Positions 44,171 through 55,805 of a DNA stretch of 64,000 bases are shown in pieces (position 1 is the stretch's first letter; each line of letters starts with the position of its first letter). Made by a program: the position numbers and the translations under genes. The notes beneath the pieces were generated by a model. It saw only the letters and a program-made list of their open reading frames with translations. It was not told where the DNA came from and did not search any database. The stretch lies in contig JAIWNE010000012.1 in assembly GCA_025331445.1 (NCBI GenBank), positions 310,001-374,000 of the forward strand, given 5' to 3'. Source of the stretch: Blakeslea trispora (Eukaryota; Mucoromycota; Mucoromycetes; Mucorales; Choanephoraceae).

Positions 44171-46387
44171 ATGTTAGAAAATGATTTTATTGATAAAGAG
44201 CTATGGGACCGTGCCTCTAGAGATATAGATTGGTTTCAAAAGCCATCCTCAATCTTGGGAACGCGCTCAGGACCCAATCCATATACCTGGTTTCCTAATG
44301 GGAAATTAAACACTTGCTATAATTGCCTTGATCGCCATATCGAACATGGAGATATGACAGACCAGCCTTGTCTTATATGGGACTCAGCTATGACCAAAAC
44401 AAAGCAGATATACACATATGGTCAGGCATTGGAACAGGTACAGACGCTTGCTGGTCTATATCATTCATATGGTCTGTCAAAAGGGGATGTAGTGATGATT
44501 TACATGCCAATGGTGCCTGAGGCTGTATTTGCTTTTCTGGCATGCGCTCGTTTAGGAGTTGTACACAGTGTTGTCTTTGGAGGATTTGCGCCAAAGGAGC
44601 TAGCTAAGCGAATTGATGACTGCAAGCCCAAAGTCATTTTAACTGCAAGTTGTGGTATAGAACCAAAACGGGTTATACCTTATAAGCGTAAGTCTGTTTT
44701 TATCTCTGGAACCTTTTTGCCTGTTTTTTAACAACGCATGTCTGTATGCATAGCTCTTTTGGAAGAAGCTCTGAAAATAGCCAACCATCATGTTCCTATT
44801 CGAGTTGTATTTCAAAGACCTAATCAAATAAAGTCGCTTCTGAACTATGCACAAGGCGATCGCGACTATGAAGATGAAATGGAAAAGATCCGTTCCAAGA
44901 AGGCTCAATACAAGCAATGTGTTCCTGTAGATAGCGATGATCCACTGTATGTCCTGTACACTAGTGGAACGACGGGACAGCCCAAGGTAAAAAAAAAAAA
45001 TCGTGAAAGGCTAAAAGCAAACCAAGACACCATTAAGATCGATTTTGAAATTAGGGTGTTGTTAGATCTAATGGTGGACATGCAGTAGTTCTTAGGTGGT
45101 CTATTGACTATGTGTTTAATGTTAGAAAAGGAGATGTTATTTTTACAGCAAGCGATATTGGGTAATGCAAATTAATGTTGTTTGTTGGTTGCTTTTTTTT
45201 TTCTAACCTTTCATTACTTCCAGGTGGGCAGTTAGTCATAGCTATACAGTATACGGTCCTATGTTAGTTGGCGCTACAACTATCTTGTATGAAGGTAAAC
45301 CTGTGGGTACTCCTGATGCCAGCGCATTCTGGCGCTTGGTCTCTGAATATAAGGCAAAAACTATGTTCACTGCACCAACCGCTATACGCGCTATTGCAAG
45401 AGAGGATCCTGAAGGTTTATTAGCCAAGAAATACAATATGAAATCATTGACATCTTTATTCTTGGCTGGTGAAAGAAGCGATCCTGAAACACTCAAGTGG
45501 TGCCAAAGTGTAGTACATGAAAACTGTACTGTAATCGATAATTATTGGAGTACTGAATGTAAGTTTCCTTCTGTTTTTTTCTTCTTACAAGCAAAATCAA
45601 ATACTTATCACCGAAAGCAGTAGGATCGCCTGTCACTGCTATTTGTGCAGGTGTTACGAAAAACACAAGGAGTGCTGTAAAATGGGGATCAGCTGGTAAA
45701 CAAGTTCCTGGTTCACGTATATGCATATTGGATGAGAATAGCTTAGAAGAGATAAAGGAACCCAATCAGTTTGGTAACATTGTGTTGAAGCTTCCTTTGC
45801 CTCCTGGTGCCTTTCCTAACTTGTGGAATAACGAGTCAGGGTACAAAGCTAGCTATTTTGACAAGTATCCTGGTTATTATGATACAGGCGATGCCGGTTT
45901 AATTGATGCCGAAGGATACGTACATATCATGTCCCGTACAGACGATATTATTAATGTTGCAGGCCATCGTTTGTCAACTGGTTCGATAGAACAGATACTC
46001 ATCTCGCATCCTCTGGTAGTAGAATGCTGCGTCGTTCCACTTCCAGATAAGCTCAAAGGCCATATTCCTTTAGGTATTGTTGTCTTGAAGCACAAAAAAG
46101 TTACACAAGCAGATAAACATAAGCTTAATCGGGAGCTAGTTGATGCTACACGGCGTGACTTGGGTGCAATTGCTTGTTTCGAAAAAGCAGTAGTCGTTTC
46201 TCGATTGCCTAAAACCCGAAGTGGTAAGGTGTTGCGTAGAAGTATTAGAGAAATGGTGGATGGTAAAGCGGTCAATATACCTGCTACAATAGAAGATGAA
46301 GATGCATTATATGAAATCTATAGCACACTTAAGCAAGAACATCTTATTCCCCTAAATGCTCCTCCATTATTAAAGTCTGTGTTGTAA
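44171..46387 (+). CDS. short-chain acyl-CoA synthetase (ACSS3 / propionyl-CoA synthetase type)
   Basis: Five exons, 44171-44687, 44754-44986, 45055-45161, 45224-45558 and 45618-46387, give 653 residues, the usual size. It is an ANL-superfamily adenylating enzyme: the N-terminal ACAS segment (LWDRASRDIDWFQKP, NTCYNCLDRHIE), GVVHSVVFGGFAP, P-loop YTSGTTGQPKGVVR (about residue 245), DNYWSTE, hinge YYDTGDAG, SRTDDIINVAGHRLSTG and the C-terminal catalytic Lys in KTRSGKVLRR. NYWSTE-SVGSPVTA and the HRLSTG signature fit PrpE/ACSS3 (propionate) better than acetyl-CoA synthetase. It converts the acid plus ATP and CoA to acyl-CoA, AMP and PPi. No obvious presequence is seen, although ACSS3 is mitochondrial in animals. 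The exon 5 acceptor AAAG/CAGTAGG was chosen because the nearer TAG site creates a stop. Confidence 0.92.
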
Positions 46388-47703
46388 TAAAAATGGCTGT
46401 ATTCCTACGAATGGGTCTTTCCTTTCTGATAAGAAAAAAAAAACTAAAAAACTAAATGCTCATTCAAAGATTTCATTCTTTGTATTCCTCATGCTGTTTT
46501 AGGAATATATTGATTGTAGCAGCTCACAAATATTTTGGTCAGGTAATATGCTATCTGTTGCTCTGTGCTGGTCACAAGCATATGTTGAGCCTACTTAGTT
46601 TGAGCACAAAGGATAAGGCCTACTGAGTTCAATGTATGATTGAGCTCAATAGTAATCAAGAAGATGGAAGTACGCTTTGCGCTCGATTATTACATGTGCA
46701 TAGTTTAATAGCTTCATTGTACGATATGCCAAATCATGTCTTTGGATTAGCTAGCTTCAAACGAAGCTTTTTCTTGTTAGATGAGTAGAACATCTTGAAA
46801 CATATCTATACAATGGTTGTTAAAATTATGCGTGTTGTCAGAGCAATGTATGACCATACTTACCAACCGAAAGCAAGCAAGATACAAAACAAGATGATGT
46901 GTCAATTTGTAGCAAGCTTTTCTGAAGTGGACTTTTTCCTTAGTCTGTAGCACAACAATATCATGTACACAACCACCCTTTTCTTTGTCTAAAATGCTTT
47001 ATGAGGAAATAACACAGTCACTGTAGCATATCAGGCTTCTCATTTTATTGAATATATTCATTGTCTTTTACGCTGGCCGCAGAAAGTATGAAATTCTTAA
47101 AGGAGTGATCCATGTCACACAGAGTCAATATGCCTATTTCAAGAAAAGATGAAATGAAGCTACGTTTGCTAAACTAGCTGTAGCCACTGTCTCTTTATGT
47201 ACCTTGACATTGCTTTATGAATGACAGGCCAGGTAAGTGTTTGTATTGAATAATGTTACATGCACTGACAACGCTTTGATTTATAATAGCTTAAATAATA
47301 GTGCGAAAATACAAAGTTTATGCCCGGAAGAGACTCATGCTACAGGTGACCTAACTTTGACAAATGTTTATGACACACATATAGTTTTGCTTTAAGAGCA
47401 ATATAACAATTCATGGCTTGACTCATTGTAACTGCAAACTTGAAAAAGAAATCGCACATACGCACAATAAGGACTTTGGTATACGAATGAATTTAAATAT
47501 ATCAATTTGTTCTGTTGAGAAACAAAGCAACATATTTGAGCTCTATGATCCTTCTTTTTTTTTCTGTTCAAAGGTAATGTTGTATCACAATAAATGAATC
47601 ATTTCCCCCCCCCCTCAAATAGCTTTTAGACGGACAAACAAAATGTATCGTGTATGTGCGTGCATAGATACGTGTTTATTTGCAAATAATAATTAGAGTG
47701 AAT
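46388..47703. other. convergent intergenic region, no gene seen
   Basis: 1.3 kb between converging 3' ends; AT-rich, with no open frame of interest. A C-run of 10 (47606-47615) is the only marked feature. Confidence 0.5.
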
Positions 47704-49170
47704 TTACATGGTTTGAGATGGGTTATGATCCCACCAACAGAAAGATTTGTCAGCAGTTGAGTTGTTTATCAGTGCTGACTGGATTAATGTATCATACAGT
47801 TCCTCAATATGAGATAGAGATGACAATGAAGAAAATGAAGGTAATGAAGACAAATATACGGATGTAGAGAGGTTATTAAGGTTGTATGCTGCTAATGGTA
47901 AAGTGTTGCTTGAGGGTTTCTTTTCGTCTGATGAAGTAAAATCACGATCATCAGGCATAAGGGGTGGCAAATTGCAATCATTATCATCTGGTTTTGTTTC
48001 ACAAGGCATGCTGCTTGCGAGTTGTACAACCGATAATAGAAATTGACCAACAAGATAGTTCATATAACTCGGAGTTCTAGGCTTCTCAATTTTGTTACTG
48101 AGGATAGCATGATAATCCCAAGCAGGCATGACAGCATTTGAAACAAGTATGCAATTATCTTGTTGACGATAAGAATCGGTTGCTTTTGTTCCTAGAATGC
48201 TGATATCTTTGTTCAGGTTGGGTTTTGGTATACGAGGCGATACTGGACTGAGCGTAGTCGAATTCTTTTGTTGTTGTAAGATTTGGTTTTGTCTTTTGAG
48301 AGAATCCATTTCTTTGCGTAGTTTCTTATTCTCTTCTTCTGCTTGTATCAGCTTCTCTCTTAGCGCTTCAGCTGCCTTTTTATGATCATTGACTTGCCCC
48401 TCTAAAGTTGAAATGTACTCTGAAAAAATATGAAATAAAAAATCAACTTAACCCTGATTGGTAGATTCTAAAATTAGCTTTTTTCTCTTACCTTTTCTTC
48501 TTACTCTAAAGTTCCTAGCAGAAATCTTATTACGCAATTGGCGACGTTCTTTTGGAGTAAGCTTCTTCAGGTCAATACCATCAGCTTCTGCATAAGCTTC
48601 CAAAGAAATAGACTCTTCTGGCATAGACGCAAGCGAGCCTCTCCTTGCTGTAATAGAGGGTTTGCTTTCATCACTTGTTGGTAAAACTGTAGTCTGAGAA
48701 AGCTCACCAGTGTTTATAGGTGGCACCAACGTCATATCAACAGATGAAATATCACTCGGAGAAGCCACAGGTACTAAAGAAGCTGCACTTTCATTAGCTG
48801 GAGGAGGAGCGAAAATGCTAGAAGGCGCAGCAGTCTGAATTTCTGGTGTACTTAGTGTTTGAAATAAAATTTGGTCCAATTGTTGTTGTTGTTGTTGTTG
48901 CTGTTGTTGTTGTTGTTGTTCACGCAAAGCGAGCTGATGCTTGGCAAGCTCGATTAATTGCTTGATTTGATCAATAGTAGGCATCGAAATAAGAGGCTCT
49001 GTTTTTATATCAGGCTGTAAGACAGCTTCTTGCTGAGGTGGTGTAATTGGTTGCTCTAATAGGAAGTCTGCTTGATTGTTGAAATAATAGTCATTATTGA
49101 ACTCTTCAGTAGTAGTAGTTGGAGTAGCGGTATCTACCCACTCCATATCTACAATATCTTCAAAATTCAT
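47704..49170 (-). CDS. bZIP transcription factor
   Basis: Two exons (49170-48492 and 48419-47704) give 464 residues. The bZIP domain lies at about residues 205-268. The basic region KERRQLRNKISARNFRVRRK contains the N-x7-R pattern (NKISARNFR), spans the intron, and is followed by a leucine zipper (YISTLEGQVNDH, LREKLIQAEEEN, LRKEMDSLK). The N-terminal half is acidic and Pro/Gln-rich with a 13-Gln tract (about residues 85-97) and looks like an activation domain. ARRGS at about 176-179 fits a protein kinase A site, and SPVSPRIPKP just after the zipper fits proline-directed kinase sites. The C-terminus is Ser/Leu-rich. The NKISARNFRVRRKEYI form of the basic region is seen in ATF/CREB-like factors of non-ascomycete fungi; the exact orthologue is not identified. 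Confidence 0.9.
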
Positions 49171-51940
49171 TGTTGGGGATTTTTAGAGAAAGGAAAAAGA
49201 AAAAGTAAGGAGAGAAAAGAAACAAAAATGCGAGTGAGCTGTTTAATCAGCAATTTAGTAGTACTCTGAAATTAAGTCACATGAGGAGCGACGCGAGTGT
49301 GAGAGTGGAAACCTCAAGAACATTTTTGGATTCGCTGTCTGAATTATGTTGCACAAACCGTGTTTATAGATTGATGGCGCATGAAGAATCTTTTAATCGT
49401 TGTCTTGAACCAAGATTAAATCAAGGGTTCGTATGTAGCTACATATATAACCGTCCTTGTCTGAAAAGAAGAGTAAGGAAACTTCTGACCTACATCATCT
49501 ATACAGCTTAAAAATGTATACTGATATTTAGGTTTGAAAATCGCACTTTACCAAAAATAAACGTATAAACAAAGACTACTGCATTAAATAATAAAATTTA
49601 TAGTACTTGTATCAAAATCAGATGGTATAGATTTCTATGGTCATCTGCAAAGCTTCTTTGTCTTATAATACATGCTGTTCAGTTGATTCGATTAGCAACA
49701 ATTATCGCTACTGTTGGATAATTCCGAACCAACTACAAACACTCTTGTTTGCTTTCTGAATTAACTATAATTTCTGCTGCATCACTTGAGACAAAGAAAA
49801 AGATTTGTATTGTACTGCTATGTTCATTTGGTCGCTTTAATAAGAAAGACATGTGGATCCTAAACCTCTTTGGGAACTTGAATTGATTCCTTTTCAAGAT
49901 TATCTTGTTATGTTTGAAAGTGAGTGTCTAAACATTCTCTTTTTTTTTAAAGTAAATGGTTTTTGGAAAAATGGACTTCATTTACTATATTTCAAAAGAA
50001 AACTGCTAGAACTTCATGACTGCGTGAGTGTAGAAGTTGATGAGGGAGTGTGTTCTTATTTTAAAATTCATTGTGATAAAACAGCGAGCTTGCAAAGTGG
50101 GTAAAAATGAACAGACATGTCTGATACCAGGCACTATTTAGGCTTGTTGTTTTTCTTTTCTCTTTGGAAAGTCACAAACAATGACCTCCCTTGCCACGTT
50201 TGTAGACTAAATGTTCTCTATTAGGAGAGCTATCCATAACTATGGCGTTCGTACAAACTTGCTTATTTTGCTGTTAAAACACTGTGACTATAGCACAGAG
50301 ATTTTAGCTTGTTCTCGTGTGGAATCTGATCAACAAAAATGATGTTTGGCAATATTGGGAGTGGAAGAATAACAGCATTATTTGAAGTAGAAAAAAATCA
50401 TATACACTTGCCTCTCCCGTCATAATTGAGCAACCACTTGCAAAGCAATCAACTCGTCAATGGAGACTGCCAAGTTTAGACAGATAACTCAGGTTTGTCA
50501 AGCCTCATGGAACTTATATAACGATAGCCTCAAACACTTTATGTTCAAATGAAAAACATCTCTAAATAGTTTACTTTTCATTTATCAACGCCAGTGAGGA
50601 CAATCCTTACAATGTATGCATAGAAGAACTGCACTTGATAAAATAATCAGCTAACTTACATATGTTTATGATAACTCAGATTAGTTTGAAGTATCTGTAC
50701 ATATATAGTATGGTAAAAGTATCATGTCTATGCTGGGATAACGATTTATCAACCTTTTAATTTGATGCCGTCGTCCAGTTTGCTAAACCCTAAAACAGTT
50801 TAATGACTGTAATTGAACCATTCTCTTGTTAGCTAACAATTTGTCTGTTTGCATCCTCTAAGGAGCTAAGCAATTTATAGAATATTATCATTTGGATGCA
50901 GGTGGCTGAACCATCTTCAAGAACCTCCAAAATAATCGATTGTTAATCGTTCCTTCAGCAAGAATTGTTGGCTTCAACTCATACTTAATGTGCTGACAGG
51001 ATTCAAGAGTTCTGCTATAATTTTTTTTTTTGATAATGAAATAGAATAGAACAAAAAATATTCATCTGCTTCCTGTCTTTTCTCATCATGTCTTCAGAAA
51101 CCTTAGCAAATATAATTCTCTGTTTCTGAAAGGAGGAGAGAATAAGTATTATACACAATGAACATACAATGAACAGATAATCAAATAAAACAAACCAATT
51201 AATTGAAGTTAACTTAGCCAAGCGGGATAGGCTGTTACTGCAACTTGATCCTTATCCTCGTCAACTGACGTACATGAATCTGTTTGTAAATTTGTACAAC
51301 TGTGAACCCAATGTTTGCAAAACGTCCAAATGGTACACAGATAGTAAAAAAACATTAAACACAGCTGAGCAATTGAAACAAAGAATAGGCTGACATACAA
51401 CAAAACCTCGATCTCAACTAGGAGAGTTGGCAAGACATACAAATATGGAATGACTTCCTAAATAATTGAATTGGCAGAACTTTTAGTACTGCTACACTCA
51501 CCACAGTAACTTTCAATCTTTCTAGGGCGTTTTCTCAGTGGGAGAAGCCCTTTATCTTTTACGCTTTTTCAGGTACGAATATTATCATAGAGCTTTGCTC
51601 TCTTTTTTTTAGAAGAGGTGTCCATATCTTCAAGATCCTCTCTCAATTATAGACTACCAGAATACCTTTAATTGCACATCCCATCTTGTATGATAATTAT
51701 ATGGTGCCTTTTTCTTTAACTGTCTTCTCTTTCACTGCGGTTTTGTATGATACACAATTTAAGAAAGAACTCTAACATGTTATTGAGAGTATGTTAGTCG
51801 TTTCAAGGCTTTGAATACTAAATGATAATGACAAAGAAATTGATGCATCATTATGAAGAACATGACACTTATAACAACAGATTCAACATGTTTGAAGCTA
51901 TTGTACAATAACTCTTTTGTTTTATTTCTATCTATACACT
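49171..51940. other. intergenic, 2.8 kb, possible small membrane ORFs
   Basis: No convincing gene. Two minus-strand open stretches at 51442-51209 and 51221-51015 are rich in hydrophobic residues (LLYVSLFFVSIAQLCLMFF; FVLFDYLFIVCSLCIILIL) and could be parts of a small membrane protein, but the first lacks an ATG start and no clean splice pair joins them. A plus-strand stretch at 49853-50104 is also unsupported. The bZIP promoter lies at 49171 onward. Confidence 0.4.
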
Positions 51941-53405
51941 TTACTTGAAAAGTTTGTTGAATTCTCGTCCAATCAACATTCTTCTGATTTCACTTGTTCC
52001 TGCACCAATCTCATACAGCTTTGCATCGCGCAAAATGCGACCTGCAGGGTATTCTGCTGTGTAACCATTGCCACCTAGACACTGGATGGCATCAAGTGCC
52101 ACCTCGGTTGCTCTCTCAGCTGAATAAAGAATTGCACCTGCACAATCCTTATTGCTGATGTTGCCTTGATCACAGGCTTTACCAACAGCATAAACATATG
52201 CGCGAGACGCATTCATCTTGGTATACATATCAGCTATTTTGCCTTGTAAGAGCTATCACAATACAAATCAGATAACATTGCCTCTACACATTTCAGCATT
52301 CTCTTACCTGGAATTCACCAATAGGCACTCCAAATTGTTTGCGTTCATGAACATATGGGATAGTAAAGTCTAAAGCAGCCTGCATCAAACTATTTATTTG
52401 GCTTAGTTCAAGTGTTTCTGTAACTGAGTATATATATACTAACCCTAAAGGACCACCTGAGAGTACAAGACGTTCAAGGTCCAAACCACTCATGAGAACA
52501 TATACACCTTTGTTAACTTCCCCAAGCACATTCTCAGCAGGAACTTCGCAATCCTCGAAAAACAACTCACAAGTATTGGAACCACGCATACCTAGCTTGT
52601 CGAACTTGGGACCGGTAGAAAATCCCTTAAAGCCCTATAATATTGTTATAGCCACATCCTTAAACTGCTAGAAAAAGAAAGCTCTTTTTTTTTTTTACCT
52701 TTTCAATGAGGAAGGCGGTGATACCTTTTGGACCAGCATCGGGTTGAGTTTTTGCATAGACTACTAATACATCGGCATCTGGTCCGTTGGTAATCCAAAA
52801 CTTATTGCCATTCAAGACGTATCGATCGCCTTTCTTTTCAGCGTGCAATTTCATGCTGACTACATCAGAACCTGCACCGGGCTCAGACATGGCAAGAGCA
52901 CCTACATGCTCTCCAGAAATCAATTTGGGAAGGTACTTTTCCTTTTGAGCCTTGCTACCATTTCGGGAAATTTGATTGACACAAAGATTAGAATGAGCAC
53001 CATAACTCAATGCAACCGAACCACTTGCACGCGATATCTCTTCCATCACAAGTGTGTGTTCGAAATAACCTAATCCAAGACCACCATATTCTTGAGGAAC
53101 AGTGATACCCAAGAGACCCATATCACCAAACTTCTTCCACATGTCCATAGGAAATTCGTTTTGTTTATCGACAGTAGCAGCTCGAGGAGCAAGCTCGGTA
53201 TTGACCCAATTGTGAACAGTCTCACGAAGCTCTTCTTGCTGTGGGCTTAACCCAGCTACTGCATGGTTATAAGTTGAGAAACTTGCTGCTCTCAAAGCAA
53301 AAGGTTGACGGAGAGGGGACTTCTATCGATCATCAATAAAAAAAACAGTTCCCAGGTTTTTAGTTAACTTACTTGGAGTACACGTTTTGTAATGTTTGAA
53401 AGCAT
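51941..53405 (-). CDS. IVD: isovaleryl-CoA dehydrogenase, mitochondrial
   Basis: Exons 53405-53372 (tentative), 53322-52699, 52634-52444, 52389-52308 and 52252-51941; exons 2-5 give 402 residues in frame. Acyl-CoA dehydrogenase motifs: [82 protein letters not shown], the isovaleryl-type catalytic region [25 protein letters not shown], and the end [19 protein letters not shown]. It oxidises isovaleryl-CoA in leucine breakdown, passing electrons to ETF. The only ATG for the presequence exon (53405) is one base out of frame with exon 2. With one A fewer in the run at 53398-53401 it would read [11 protein letters not shown], a good presequence that joins [16 protein letters not shown]. The start is therefore uncertain. 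Confidence 0.9.
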
Positions 53406-53603
53406 TTTATACTACAATAAAGAAAAAAAAAGGGGGGAAAGAAAACAAAAGAAAAAAGGGCAAGAAAAAGTATACATCGTGAGAAAAATAATACGAGTAT
53501 CAATTCCACTATTCCCACGGCTATCAGGTATTACAATTGCTAAGATCTATTTATTAGGTTTGTAAAAAAAAAAAAAAAAAGCCATTGTTTTTTTTTGAAA
53601 AGC

Positions 53604-55046
53604 TTATAAGGCGAACATGATACTCTTCTGAAAGGAAAAAGCATCTACTGCTGATTGACCCAGGTCTTTCCCTATTCCCGACAAATTTCTTCCACCAAAC
53701 GGTAGAGAAGGAGGCATAACGTTGTATGTATTGATCCAGACATAGCCAGCTTTGATCTGGCTAGCTGCAGTATGTGCATTTCTCAAATCTTGCGAAAAAA
53801 CCCCTGCTGCAAGACCATATTCAGATTTGTTCACTCTTCCTATTGCTTCATCTAGATCTTTAAAGGGGCTTAATATACTCAACACAGGGCCAAATATCTC
53901 CTCAGTAGCTAAAGGAGATTCGTCGGGCACATGGGCAAATACAGTAGGTGCAACATAATAGCCTTCATTTGGATTTTGAATTTCGCCTGCGACTAATGGC
54001 AGTGTAGGACTGTCTTCAATGTATTTTTTTACTCGTATGTATTGCTGTCTATCAATCAGGGGTCCATATATATGGTAATTTTCTGACTCCTTCACATCTG
54101 ACAATGCTCTCCAAGAGGACTGAACTGTGTTTGATAACCGCTCAAGAAATTCGTTGTAAATTGATTCCTGTACCAACACTCTAGAGATAGCACAACAATT
54201 CTGACCAGTGTTTGAGAATGCGCCCATTGCAATATGACTGATGGTATCTGACAAGTCTGCATCCTCGCACACGATTGCAGCATTTTTTCCACCGCATTCT
54301 AGTGTCAATGGCAGTAATCGATTAGCTGCCCGACGCATAATTTCCTGTCCTACTTTAGTCGACCCTGTAAAGCTTGTTTTGTCTGTAAAGTCAATAAGTT
54401 TCTGACTTATATCAACACCTCCAGGCAAAACGTTCAGTACGCCAGGAGGTAATATACCAGTTGCTAAATCTGCTAATGCTAGGGATGACAATGGTGTTTG
54501 TGGTGCTGGTTTGACAATAGCACAATTTCCAGCAGCTAAAGCTGGACCCAATTTCCAACAAGTCAAAAGAAGGGGATAGTTAAAGGAGGTGATTAACGAC
54601 ACTGTGCCCAATGGCTCTCTAGTTGTAAATGCATGCATGCTGCGAAAAGATTGTGATTGTCCGTAAAGCTTATCGCAACAACCAGCAAAGTAACGAAGAC
54701 AGTCGACTGCATCGTTAACTTCGTAAAGAGAATCACTGATCGGTTTGCCTGTTTGGCTGGACTCCAACTGTGCCATAGTATGGTCGTTTTTTTCGAGCTC
54801 TTGTGCAAGATTAAGCAAGCAATCTCGACGAAGCTTATGGTCTGTTTGCCAGTCTGAACTGACAGATACATGTTTTGCGCTTATAAGAGCCTCTTGTACC
54901 TGAGTTGTCGAGGCTTCTACGATCTCAAAAGTAGAAGTAATTTGAGCAGGGTTAACAAGCTTTCGAGGCGATAGTAATGGTTTGGTAAACTGCCCATGTA
55001 TATAAGGAGTCCATTGTTTCCCTTTAGTTAACCATAAACGCGACAT
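53604..55046 (-). CDS. NAD(P)-dependent aldehyde dehydrogenase (betaine/gamma-aminobutyraldehyde type)
   Basis: Intronless, 480 residues, full family length. Motifs: SFNYPLLLTCWKLGPALAAG (about residue 150), NCAIVKPAPQTPLSS (cofactor binding), FTGSTKVGQEI, LTLECGGKNAAIV with the general-base Glu, SNTGQNCCAISRVLVQ with the catalytic Cys (two adjacent Cys), EEIFGPVLSI and the C-terminal LPFGGRNLSGIGKDLG. The order and the GGRNLSGIGKDLG end resemble betaine-aldehyde and 4-trimethylaminobutyraldehyde dehydrogenases (ALDH9 type), but the substrate cannot be fixed by eye. No presequence of the mitochondrial type is evident. It is transcribed in the same direction as IVD with a 198 bp gap, and diverges from the secreted-peptide gene. 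The lack of introns is unusual among its neighbours. Confidence 0.9.
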   Translation of the reverse strand: MSRLWLTKGKQWTPYIHGQFTKPLLSPRKLVNPAQITSTFEIVEASTTQVQEALISAKHVSVSSDWQTDHKLRRDCLLNLAQELEKNDHTMAQLESSQTGKPISDSLYEVNDAVDCLRYFAGCCDKLYGQSQSFRSMHAFTTREPLGTVSLITSFNYPLLLTCWKLGPALAAGNCAIVKPAPQTPLSSLALADLATGILPPGVLNVLPGGVDISQKLIDFTDKTSFTGSTKVGQEIMRRAANRLLPLTLECGGKNAAIVCEDADLSDTISHIAMGAFSNTGQNCCAISRVLVQESIYNEFLERLSNTVQSSWRALSDVKESENYHIYGPLIDRQQYIRVKKYIEDSPTLPLVAGEIQNPNEGYYVAPTVFAHVPDESPLATEEIFGPVLSILSPFKDLDEAIGRVNKSEYGLAAGVFSQDLRNAHTAASQIKAGYVWINTYNVMPPSLPFGGRNLSGIGKDLGQSAVDAFSFQKSIMFAL

Positions 55047-55242
55047 GATTAATAAAACTAAGCAGAAGAAATGAAATTTATTGGAAAATTTACACGTGCA
55101 TAAACAGAATAAAAAAAAATTATGAAATCAAGGAACCTGTCACTCCCTATCTCTTATTTAGGAGAAAGTGTCAGATGTATTATAAATAGCTTCGAAATTG
55201 TAAAGCAAAAAGTTATTCATCTACTCAACAATAAACCAAAAA

Positions 55243-55532
55243 ATGAAGCTCTTTGCTGCTATTACTGTCTTCTCTATTGCTACTCTGGTCATCGCTGCTC
55301 CCTGTCATGATAGTCATGACGACAACAGTATTCACAATCACCATAGCAATCACCAAACCGTTGAAGGTGTTGGTAACACAGTCCAGAAGGGTGGCTTCGT
55401 AAGTAAAATTGAAGGGTAATTTATTGATTTCCCTTATTAATCATTTGGCTGTAGCTTTCTGACCTTGTCAAACTTGGTGTGCTCAATCATGAAGAGAATA
55501 CAAACATCGTCAGCCAATCAAGCAAGGACTAG
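55243..55532 (+). CDS. small secreted His/Asp-rich peptide
   Basis: Two exons, 55243-55398 and 55455-55532, give 77 residues; the intron is GTAAGT...CTGTAG and the frame is kept. Residues 1-19 (MKLFAAITVFSIATLVIAA) form a textbook signal peptide with an A-x-A-like end before PCHDSHDDNS. The next 20 residues are rich in His, Asp and Asn (NHHSNHQ), a possible metal-binding stretch. One Cys only, so it is not a disulfide-stabilised effector. The C-terminal part (SDLVKLGVLNHEEN) may form a short amphipathic helix. No family is recognised. The start is supported by the signal peptide, and the leader carries purine/pyrimidine-poor promoter-like DNA shared with the divergent ALDH gene. Confidence 0.75.
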
Positions 55533-55805
55533 TTGCACCCTTATTAATATTCTGATACCGTTGTATTCATCTTGCTGCGCTATATTGCGCTTGCGGTAGT
55601 ATAAGTAAAAAAAAAAAAGAAAGAGTAATAAAGTTTTCTTTTGTCTTCAAGTAATTATATATATTGTTGCAGTGTCCACAGCTACAAAAAAAAGGGGGGA
55701 GCCTCTTCACAATGGAATAATCACTTTTGACTTTTTATAAAAATACAGAAATGTAATAGGTGATGCTAAAATGTACAGAAAAGAAAAATTGAGAGAGAGA
55801 GTATA

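Noticed and set aside
51941..55046. IVD and the adjacent ALDH as a leucine-degradation cluster
   Set aside because: The ALDH resembles ALDH9-type, not methylmalonate-semialdehyde dehydrogenase, and no MCC or HMG-CoA lyase gene is nearby; adjacency alone is weak.
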